Assembly: GCA_036346205.1 (NCBI GenBank)
Contig: JARFJB010001987.1
Location: forward strand, 2,587,501 to 2,651,500
DNA length: 64,000 nt
Source of the DNA: Vesta saturnalis
Lineage: Eukaryota > Arthropoda > Insecta > Coleoptera > Lampyridae
Direction: 5' to 3'
Below the pieces are notes generated by a model, which was not told where the DNA came from, did not search any database, and saw only the letters and a list, made by a program, of their open reading frames with translations. Below are positions 1 to 9,419 of this stretch, piece by piece. Made by a program: the position numbers and the translations under genes. Numbering within the stretch: position 1 is the stretch's first letter; each line of letters starts with the position of its first letter.

Positions 1-66
1 TTGGTAGCGCGGTACTCTAGAAAAGTACAGGTCGTAGGTTCAAATCCTACTCGAGGTAAACTTTTT
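1..66 (+). tRNA. tRNA-like gene, 3' part (anticodon AGA), 5' end cut by window edge
   Basis: Seen: a 5-bp anticodon stem (12-16 with 24-28) encloses the 7-base loop CTAGAAA, giving anticodon AGA, which would read serine UCU. A 5-base variable loop (29-33) is followed by a perfect 5-bp T stem (34-38 with 46-50) with loop TTCAAAT, then a 3' acceptor strand TCGAGGT and discriminator A. The B box GGTTCAAATCC is intact and a T5 Pol III terminator follows at 62-66. The D arm is only partly present and the 5' acceptor strand lies outside the window. Odd: serine tRNAs have a long variable arm and this one is short, so it may be a mutated tRNA of another type or a tRNA-derived pseudogene. Confidence 0.6.
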
Positions 67-1865
67 ATTTATGTATTTAATAAAATTAATAATTTTTTTT
101 TGTAATGTTTCTGAATATAAAGCAAATAAGTTTAAAAATTAGTTACATCAGATTGGAAATGATTAAACTGTATTATCGATGTTTTATAGAAGCGGATGGA
201 TTGGGAATTTATTTTACGTTACTTTTTGTATGTCTATTAACCTTTACCTGATATGAATTTTTAAACGTCTGACGTGCATTATTATTTTTATATTTTAAAA
301 CGTTGTCTATTTACAGTATAAACGTATTAAACAAGAGGATGCACAGTTACCCGAAAAAATACTACTAATATTATCGTGTTGTTCCACACACGATATTTTT
401 ATGAGGTGGGAAATGGATATAATGGATATAGCATTCATAGCACATTAGAAAGGTGAGGAAATGAGATCAGCGCATCATTTCTAAAACTGAATGTTTTCTA
501 ACATTTACAAGACATGTCTAATTTTATTGTACTTTAGAAAACGAATGTAGTTACTTAAAAATTTATATAATTTGGCAATATAACCGAAAATTGACGTTTT
601 TCCAATACTATAATCCATTGTCCGATAAAATGTTTTATACTGCAGTATGAAAAATATGACATTTATTGAGTAAATTCGGTTTGAGGAGAGAAAGATTCTA
701 ACCTTAAATTTTATTTGTGAGTTCGTTGTTTTAACCTATTAAGCGATTTTTTTTTTCTATTCTACTGTATTTTTCTTTAAAAAATATATTGAAAGGAATG
801 ATAAGGTAAAAATACATAAAGCTTGATAAAGTGTAATGGATTTTTTCCATTTTGCAATACCTTTGAGATTTTTAGCCTTTAACAATTTGACAGTTACGAT
901 AAATTTTAAATAATATCTTTTGCTCAACGAAAAAACTTTTTGCACATTTTTTTTTTGTAATACTAAGTGTTATAATAAATGTCTTGATAATCAATCCGAA
1001 TTAAAACAAAATTACAGTTTCTTATGTTGTTTAAAAATATTGAATTTCTTATTAAATTACAAATCATGCCATCGTAATAAACTTCACCCTCTTTAGCAAT
1101 CTGCATACTGTAAGTTCAGTTAACGAAAGCTATATAAATACATTCGAATATTCAATCCATTCAAAATGAAGTTTCCTTAAATTATGCTGTTACTTCCGTT
1201 GTTATGTCTTAATATATTATCAAAAGTTTAAACGGGTTTTCGTTCTTACCGTAAAATTTTAAAATTCAGTGCACGCACTGAAATGGCATTAAATTTGTTT
1301 TTGTAAATTTTCTTTAAAGATTAATAAAGTTAGTTATGTTTTACTATCATAATTTATAAACAAAACAATTAAAAGTTTTTGTTTTAGAACACTTTACAAA
1401 AATTACTTTTAAGGTGTAATTCTGGAAACGGAAGATTATAAAAGACCCATAATTTAGTTACAGCGCTATCTTGACTTTCTGTTATTTCTCGATGGTTTTC
1501 CAGTTTATGGACTGCAAATGTAAATGTGTGTGCGATTATAAATAGCTTTAATTTGTGCTCTCTCTACGGCAAGTAATAATATTAGAATAGTTATAATAAT
1601 CCATCCCTCTAACAGATGTAGAGAAGAGACAATAACATGATCACCAAATAATGCTAATTTATTAGGTTTGTAATGGTCTTAATTACGATATGTAAATTTT
1701 GGATTTAGATAAGAATTATCCTTACGCTTTACTCTACAATTTTGGAAGTTACTACATATTGTATTACGTTTTGATAGTTTTATGTAGCCAAAACACACCA
1801 CCTCTGGCCACAGTAATCTACAGTGCTAGTGAAAAGTCCTCTCCCCCCTTGTATCTTTTGAACGG
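67..1865. other. AT-rich stretch without recognisable gene
   Basis: Only short chance ORFs are present. No protein motif, RNA gene or repeat family seen elsewhere in the window was recognised. Confidence 0.5.
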
Positions 1866-3346
1866 TTTTACTTATACTAATGAAATTTGGAGGGTGAATA
1901 TAAACGGATATAAGCTTCTCAACTAGTCATGACAAGTGACGTAATAGTCATATATGACGTCACAGGGCCACAGTGACCAATAATTTTAAATAGTACCTTA
2001 TGGCAAGTGACATCTCGTTTGAAAGGTATTAAAATTACCTATTCAGTAATACTAATTTTGTTAGGGTTTAGGTTGATTTTGATAGAAAAATTAAATAAAT
2101 ACTAAAATTATAGTTTGGCATATAATTAATCAAGATTCATGGACCAATTCTTATAGTAAATCTGGTGACCGAGCTGGCTATTCTATCGGACCTGGTCGTC
2201 CAATCCATCTGCCACGATATTCTTCATCCAAGTAACGTCTTACTGCACCATAATAGTGTGCAGGAACACCATCTTGTTGGAACGTTATTTCCAAGTTGCC
2301 GAATTCATCCAGATTATCTTCCAAAATTTCAAGAATTAACGGTTCAATTGCGTTTTGTAACATCTTCAGATACACTTCACCGGTTAAGTTAGCATTGAGA
2401 AAAACAGGTCCAACTATGTGGTTTCCCAAAATACCTGCCCAAACATTTACTTTTTCTGGAAATTGAGTATGTTTTTCACGAAAGTTTTGAGGATTTGTGT
2501 CACTCCAATATCTCACATTTTGTGTGTTAACGTTTCCATTGAGGAAGAAAGTACTTTCGTCAGTAAAACAAATTGATTTTATGTAGTCTGGGTTTTGGAT
2601 AATTTGATTGGACATATTTTCACAGAATTCTAATCTTCGGTCGGGGTCATCATCTGAAAGTTGGTGCACCATTTTTAATTTGTATGGATGAAATTTGTTT
2701 TTAGCCAACGCTAAATAGACGCAACTTGGGCTGTAGAAGAAGTAGGATGTACTACCATTTCTGCAATTATGTTGATTTTTTTGTCGTCACTAATTGTTGG
2801 TCGACCAGATCGTTTGACATCTTGAACACTACCGGTTGCTTCAAACTTCTGAAGAAGTTCCCTCAAATAAGTCCTCGATATAGGGCGATCGGGGTACCTC
2901 TCATTAAAAAGACGTTCCGCTGCATGGAAATTGTATCTACATTCACCAATTATTAAGATAGCTGCTAGTTTGTCGGCTACCGTACGTACCATTTTGTCTA
3001 TGTAGATACTTAAACACAACGAGAGAATTGAAAAACGTCAACTTTTTTGACAATTAACCAGAGGCAGACTTTACAATCTTGATTAATTAAATGCCAAACT
3101 ATAATTTTAGTATTTATTTAATTTTTCTATCAAAATCAACTTAAAACCTAACAAAATTAGTATGACTGAATAGGTAATTTTAATACCTTTCAAACGAGAT
3201 GTCACTTGCCATAAGGTACTATTTAAAATTATTGGTCACTGTGACCCAGTGACGTCATACATAACTATTACGTCACTTGTCATGACTAGTTGAGAAGCTT
3301 ATATCCGTTTATATTCACCCTTCAAATTTCATTAGTATAAGTAAAA
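1866..3346 (-). mobile_element. Mariner-like element with 272-bp terminal inverted repeats
   Basis: Seen: 1866-2137 is the inverted complement of 3075-3346 with only scattered differences; both ends read TTTTACTTATACTAATGAAA from outside inwards. The interior (2138-3074) holds a transposase relic on the minus strand. Total length is about 1.48 kb. Mariner TIRs are usually short, so arms of 272 bp are unusual, but every other DUF4817-type element in this window with readable ends also has long arms. The exact outer boundary and target duplication are uncertain because the usual CAG-type terminus is not visible. Confidence 0.8.
2145..2992 (-). pseudogene. Mariner-like transposase (DUF4817 + DDE), frameshifted and truncated
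   Basis: Transposases of this type bind the TIRs through an N-terminal helix-turn-helix and cut with a DDE/D nuclease. Start chosen at the ATG at 2992 (MVRTVADKLAAIL). The N-terminus carries a DUF4817-like motif (NERYPDRPISRTYLREL) and then a GRP linker. A one-base frameshift near 2712 joins it to the catalytic part. The first Asp (CFTDEST) and second Asp (QQDGVPAH) are present. The expected Trp in the WPARSPD motif is a TAG stop near 2162 and the protein ends before the third Asp. The element is therefore inactive. Family assignment rests on these motifs alone. Confidence 0.85.
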
Positions 3347-4590
3347 AAGATGTTGGACGTGGCAACACCGCGTACAACAGTACTCGTGTTAAACACCAAG
3401 TTTAAAAATTTCTGACAAATAAGAAATATCTAATTGGTCAAAAAGAAAGTCTGATTTTTTCGAGTGACGCCATTTTGCCTAATTAGCGTCTATTAAATTT
3501 ATGTTTTAAGGAGACAACGTGCTGGAATCTTTTCTGTAATTTTACAAAATTGAAATTGTAAGATATATTTCAGTTTAACCTGGCTTTGATTTCAAGCGTT
3601 TACTTAATACTATACTACATAGAATGTATTCTTTCGCTTAATACAAATATGTTAGCTTCATTATTTTTCGTTCTTCAGGAAGCAAGTCTCCAATCTTTTA
3701 AATTTTAATTGTTGATATGTTCAAAATCCAACTGCTGTAAGCTTCGTAACTAACACATTGATTATTTAGGTTTATTTTCGTCACATAAAAAAAATGGATG
3801 AGAACTAAGTCTAACGGTCAAGTGACGCAGAGCACTTTGTTGGCGTGGGTGGTTTTGAAGTGTTGATAAACTGTAGATATATGGTTAGGGTTAGGTTAGT
3901 TAGAAAGTAGAAAGAAAATTGTGATCAGAGTGATAATGAGTACAGACAAGAAAAGGGTACCACAAGCTTTTAAAGAAAAGGTATATTATTACTTCTGGAG
4001 AGAAACCCTGTAAAGCCTGAACTAGGAGACGAAACTGGACTAGAAAATTAACAAAAATTCCCTCAATGATCGTAATTTGTTTCAAAATTTCCAATCAATG
4101 GACTAGATATACTTGACATGAAGTTTTCCCCAAAAAGGACTATACAATTTATACTGTGTATTGCTATGTTTACTATACTAAAAATTAGAAAACTAAATTC
4201 TAAAGACTAGACTAGACGAGTTGCGCATACATATAGAGCATACAATTTATCCCAAGAACAGATTCCAAAGAGTAAATTAGGTGTAGTATAACTAGACCAA
4301 CGTTTTCCCGAATAAATCTATAAAATTCGAATTTAAACGAAATATCAAGAATTATAAACATAAAATTTAAAAATCATTAATTTTTAGAATGAAGTAATTC
4401 CCCCACCGGTTCGTTGAAAGATATTTCGTTAACCCGAAAAGGAAGATTTATACATATTCTACAGATCGTCATAATAATCAAAACTTCATTTACATATAAT
4501 ATTGGAGAAGCCTATTCAGTTCACACCATTTACTCTAGAGTGAATTTATCTATAAATACTCACATAACTAAGATTAGAGCGCATATAAAC
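3347..4590. other. Stretch without recognisable gene
   Basis: No gene or named repeat seen. A short run of two to three TTAGG/TTAGGG-like units lies at about 3881-3897; it is too short to call interstitial telomeric repeat. Confidence 0.4.
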
Positions 4591-6059
4591 TGAATGTGTG
4601 TGTGAGTTAGTGAGTGAGTGAGTGAGTGAGTGAGTGAGTGAGTGAGTGAGTGAGTGAGTGAGTGGTGAGTGGTGGTGAGTGGTGAGTGGTGAGTGAGTGA
4701 GTGAGTGAGTGAGTGAGTGAGTGAGTGAGTGAGTGAGTGAGTGAGTGAGTGAGTGAGTGAGTGGTGGTGAGTGAGTGGTGAGTGAGTGAGTGGTGAGTGG
4801 TGAGTGAGTGAGTGGTGGTGGTGAGTGAGTGGTGAGTGGGGTGGTGGTGAGTGGAGTGGTGGTGGTGAGTGGTGAGTGGTGGTGAGTGGTGGTGGAGGTG
4901 AGTGAGTGGTGAGTGGTGGTGGGGTGGGTGAGTGGTGGTGGTGGTGGTGAGTGAGGTGGTGGTGGTGGTGGTGGTGAGTGGTGAGTGAGTGGTGGTGAGT
5001 GAGTGAGTGGTGAGGTGAGTGGTGGTGGTGGTGGTGAGTGGTGAGTGGTGGTGAGTGGTGGTGGTGGTGAGTGGTGGTGAGTGAGTGGTGGTGAGTGGTG
5101 AGTGGTGGTGGTGGTGAGTGGTGGTGGTGAGTGGTGGTGGTGAGTGAGTGAGTGGTGAGTGAGTGGTGAGTGGTGAGTGAGTGAGTGGTGGTGGTGAGTG
5201 GTGGTGAGTGAGTGGTGGTGGTGGTGAGTGGTGAGTGGTGGTGGTGAGTGGTGGTGGTGAGTGGTGGTGGTGGTGAGTGAGTGGTGAGTGAGTGAGTGGT
5301 GGTGGTGGTGAGTGGTGGTGGTGGTGGTGAGTGGTGAGTGAGTGAGGGGAGTGAGGAGTGAGTGAGTGGTGAGTGAGTGAGTGAGTGAGTGAGGAGTGAG
5401 TGAGTGAGTGAGTGAGTGAGTGGTGGTGGTGGTGGTGGTGGTGGTGGTGGTGGTGAGTGGTGAGTGGTGGTGGTGGTGAGTGGTGGTGGTGGTGGTGGTG
5501 GTGAGTGGTGGTGAGTGGTGGGTGGTGGGGTGGTGGTGGTGAGTGAGTGGTGGTGGTGGTGGTGGTGGTGGTGGTGGTGGTGGTGAGTGGTGGTGGTGGT
5601 GGTGGTGGTGAGTGGAGTGAGTGGTGGTGGTGGTGGTGAGGTGGTGGTGGTGGTGAGTGGTGGTGGTGAGTGGTGGTGGTGGTGGTGGTGAGTGGTGAGT
5701 GAGTGGTGAGTGGGGTGGTGGTGGTGAGTGGTGGTGGTGGTGGTGGTGAGTGAGTGGTGGTGGTGAGTGAGTGAGTGGTGAGTGGTGAGTGGTGGTGGTG
5801 AGTGGTGGTGGGTGAGTGGTGAGTGGTGGTGGGTGAGTGGTGGTGGTGGTGGTGGTGAGTGGTGAGTGGTGAGTGGTGGTGAGTGGTGAGTGGGTGGTGG
5901 TGGTGGAGTGAGTGAGGTGGTGAGTGGTGGTGGTGGTGAGTGGTGAGTGGTGGTGAGTGAGTGGTGAGTGGAGTGGTGAGTGGTGAGGGTGGGAGTGGGA
6001 GTGGGAGGTGAGTGAGTGAGGTGAGTGGTGAGTGAGTGGTGGTGAGTGAGTGAGGTGAG
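4591..6059 (+). repeat. (GTGA)n / (GTG)n compound microsatellite, 1.47 kb, cytosine-free
   Basis: Seen: uninterrupted mixture of GTGA tetramers and GTG trimers (GTGAGT, GTGGTGAGT blocks). No C occurs on the plus strand for about 1,469 nt. GTGA tetramers dominate at about 4610-4770 and 5370-5420, and GGT-rich blocks at 5425-5700. The long reading frame through it encodes only Thr, His, Ser, Pro and Leu and is an artefact of the repeat. Confidence 0.97.
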
Positions 6060-6073
6060 CGAGAGGGCAGCGA

Positions 6074-6226
<153 letters not shown>

Positions 6227-6444
6227 TGTATGTACGAGTGTGTGCGAGAGTTTTTATTTTTTTTTGTGTGTAATGAAGGCATCAACTGCTTGGTTATTAG
6301 CCTTAATCATTCCAAATTAGATCTTCATAAATAGCTGTGTTTCTTTTAAATAGCTTATTAAGCTTACAATGAAGCTTCTGTCTTCCCATTTCTCTTCTGC
6401 ACATGTACTTAGTGTATGATACTTATGTACTACGTGACCTAATA

Positions 6445-8180
6445 CAATACAATTTGAGTGGAAGCTTTATATTTAATTCTTCAGCTTTTTCGTCGTACTG
6501 GTACCCCAGCTAGCCTACTTATTTTGAGAGTATAGTTTATTAAGTGTTTTTGAAATCGGTACTTTAAGGGTAATACACCACGTTCCATACACAAATCATC
6601 TAATCGGCAGGTACGAAATGCTCCTACGCACATTCTCAGCGCTTGACCAACATAAAGGCCACAATTTATACGAATATTGTTCAATTTAAGGCTTTCAATG
6701 CATCTGCTACATGTGGGACGTTCTTCTTCTAATGATAGGTGCAGAGATGTAAGGCACCACACTTTCTCTCATTGTTACTTTACTTGGTGTTTCCCACATA
6801 TTTACATTACTCTTGATCATACCTAAACTAGTGTTTGTGGTTAACCACTCTCTTTTCCACCATAATACAAACATGCTCTCTATTTCTAACTTTAGGACAT
6901 CTAGTCGAACCCTCTCTTTATCTATTCTTTGGTGTTTAGCAACTGCTTTTGCAGCCCTGTCTGCCATTTCATTGCCGTATATCCCTATGTGGCCAGGGCA
7001 CCACTCAAAGCATACATATTTCTCTGCCGTTTTTAGTTTATGTAGTCTGGTTAGAATAATTTGAATTATAGGGTCAAATGAGAACCCATTATGGAGGCAT
7101 TGAAAGAGCACTTAACTATTCCGTACAGGTTAAAGAGAATTGAGCATTGGACGCGCTACAAGAGCTGTAGAAATCGCATACAGCTCCGCTGTATGATGGA
7201 AGTTGCTGGATGAAGTCGCCAACTGAAGGCATGCTGGTTAACCCAAAAAGCACTGCCGACATCTGGACCTCTTTTAGAACCATCTGTGTATATAATTTCA
7301 TATTGCATATGCTTACTGAGAATTTCATAAAAACTTGATTTAACACTGCAGGGTGTAATTCATTTTTGGGCTATCTATATCTTCAACATGTATGCGCGGC
7401 TTATCAATTAACCCAGGCGGTATTTCACAGTATTCTGAGCTATACAATTTGAGTGGAAGCTTTATATTTAATTCTTCAGCTTTTTAGTCGTGCTAGTACC
7501 CCAGCTGGCCTACTTATTTTGCGAGTATAGTTTATTAAGTTTTTTTGGAATCGGTACTTTAAGGGTAGTACACCACGTTCCATACACAAATCATCTAATT
7601 GGCTGGTGCGAAATGCTCCTACGCACATTCTCAGCGCTTGACCAACATAAAGGCCACAATTTATACGAATATTGTTCAATTTAAGGACAGTAGACATTCA
7701 GGGATTTACTGCAAGGTATAAGTAATATGCCGATGTGCTCTTTCCAATAAAGTTTTGAATCAAAGTAGACTCCTAAAAATTTGACATATGGTTGTTCTCA
7801 ATAGTTAGCCTATTTAATGTTAATTTGGGATGGTCATGTCTGGTTCTTAGTCTACAAAAATGTACCGCTTGGGTTTCAGTGGGAGTACATTTGAATCCTA
7901 ATTTTTCTGCTTTTAGTGTTATCTCGTCAATCGCTTCTTGCATTTGACTAATGATACCAGATTCTAACGATCCAGTTACATACATGACCAAGTCATCAAC
8001 ATATAGATCTTTTAACGATGGATTTAATTTGGCTAATTAGGTTATCCATGGCAATTTCAAATAACGTGACACTCAGCGTAGAACCTTGTGGTACCCCATT
8101 TTGTTGTATATGTTTAGTTGCCATTTCCCATTTTAACCTGGAAAAGATGCTTCCTTAACAGTTGTTTTATAAACCTTAGT
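6445..8180 (-). pseudogene. LINE (RNase H-bearing clade) RT C-terminal part, linker and RNase H, rearranged
   Basis: Read on the minus strand: RT motif B (QNGVPQGSTLSV, about 8110-8080), the catalytic YVDD (about 8010), RT thumb, a linker (7685-7450), then RNase H (YTDGSK near 7300; CPGHIGIYGNEMADRAAKAV near 6990) and the start of a C-terminal CCHC segment (PTCSRC near 6710). Reverse transcription and RNase H processing would occur during target-primed integration. Stops and frameshifts break the frame throughout. Odd: the linker is present twice as a direct repeat (7440-7685 and 6445-6690), the second copy replacing the protein's end. The clade is probably I/R1-like, judged from the RNase H. 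Confidence 0.8.
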
Positions 8181-8280
8181 CATGACTAAGGCCACTTTAA
8201 TTTCTTCGAGAGAGCAGTTCAATAAGTCGGGACAGTAAACGACTCCTTTGAATGTATTTAGGGTTGGATGAGAGAAAAGA
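8150..8280 (-). pseudogene. LINE ORF1-like fragment fused to RT relic
   Basis: The minus-strand peptide contains TFKGVVYCPDLLNCSLEEI, resembling a segment of insect LINE ORF1 (gag-like) proteins. It abuts the RT motif B region of the neighbouring LINE relic, implying an internal deletion that removed the rest of ORF1, the endonuclease and the RT fingers. The identification is from pattern memory and is moderate. Confidence 0.4.
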
Positions 8281-8297
8281 AAAAATCCTGTAATCGC

Positions 8298-8510
8298 TAC
8301 TATTTTAATGAACATCTTTCAAATGAAAAGTGGTCATTATATCAAGAAGCCCGTAAAAAGGCACGTGAGTTCATGTATAAATACGCGTGAATTAAGAACG
8401 GGCACATATTAGTGAAGAATAATGATAACGAGAAACCGGAATATGTTAAGACCATATGCGATTTAAGAAAAATGGTTATCAATACCCACACACACTGATT
8501 TAAAATGGTA
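8298..8510 (+). pseudogene. LINE ORF1 C-terminal (FP-like) domain fragment
   Basis: Plus-strand frame beginning at 8298 reads FNEHLSNEKWSLYQEARKKA, one in-frame TGA, then IKNGHILVKNNDNEK and CDLRKM. This pattern (NEHLS, LYQEAR, NGHILV) matches the C-terminal domain of insect LINE ORF1 proteins that resembles the baculovirus FP protein. It points opposite to the adjacent LINE pieces, so it comes from a separate insertion or inversion. Confidence 0.45.
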
Positions 8511-9122
8511 TTTATTTTGGGTAAGAAAGAATTTTTTGTTTATAAACATCATCATAAACATTATACATATCTATCGTTAAATATCATAATAGAACGATAC
8601 TTTCATTTATAAACGACATTTAAATTTTAAATTTTACTAAATACACTTTAGTTTATGATTATCTAGTGGTGTTTTAGAATACTTTTAATTGAATTGTTTA
8701 AAAATAATTATGTTAGTGCACATGTAATATGTATATTACTTAGTGCTTAATTAATAACAATAAGGATGCGTTCATGGTTTCTTGTAATTGACTATTGATT
8801 TTGAATAATAATAAACGAATATTGGTTCGTGAAAATAGATACGCGGGCTAGTAAAACAAGTAATTATTGAATGGTTATTTTAAAATGTTATTGTAAAATG
8901 GTAGCGAAATTTGAAATTGGATAGATTAATAGAGTAAATCACATACGTTGAATATTAGATGGCTTTGAATAACGAATGAAATGGAAACTGGATATTGACT
9001 ATTAGAAATTGGAATCTGAGGCAGGACATATTTTTAATGGTAAATGGTATTACTATATGGATACTGTTGTATGAACATTATTTTAATGCTGTATTATAAG
9101 TGTTTTGTAACTGTGGTTTCCT
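8511..9122. other. AT-rich stretch without recognisable gene
   Basis: No gene or repeat recognised. Confidence 0.4.
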
Positions 9123-9325
9123 ATTAGTGGAGTTGATCGGCCTATTTCCACAGTTTATGCTTTTTGAGCGCGACGTTTCGGAAGCGGACTCTGCTTCCGT
9201 CATCAGGCTTAGTGCGAAAACAGTCCTGCTCAGGACTAAGACTGATAACGGAATCAGAGTCCGCTTCCGAAACGTCGCGCTCAAAAAGCATAAACTGTGG
9301 AAATAGGCCGATCAACTCCACTAAT
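9123..9325. repeat. 203-bp near-perfect palindrome (foldback)
   Basis: Position i pairs with 18448-i across the whole segment. The outer 75 bases of each arm (9123-9197 with 9251-9325) pair almost perfectly and the register continues, with mismatches, nearly to the centre at 9224. The arms contain the GC-rich block GCGACGTTTCGGAAGCGGA, unlike the AT-rich surroundings. No coding frame is involved. It could be a foldback MITE or two head-to-head ends of a retroelement. Confidence 0.9.
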
Positions 9326-9419
9326 CATTTTAAAGGGTAATTCGAAAATTAGTTTTTTTTTAATTATCAGCGGCATCAACCTGTGTGGTCATTCCCGCAC
9401 CTGATTGTACGTTCTTGAC

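Noticed and set aside
3881..3897. TTAGG/TTAGGG-like run, possible interstitial telomere
   Set aside because: Only two to three imperfect units; expected by chance in AT-rich sequence.
9170..9210. Functional hammerhead ribozyme
   Set aside because: An extra base sits between CTGATGA and stem II and no NUH cleavage strand was found; kept only as a resemblance.
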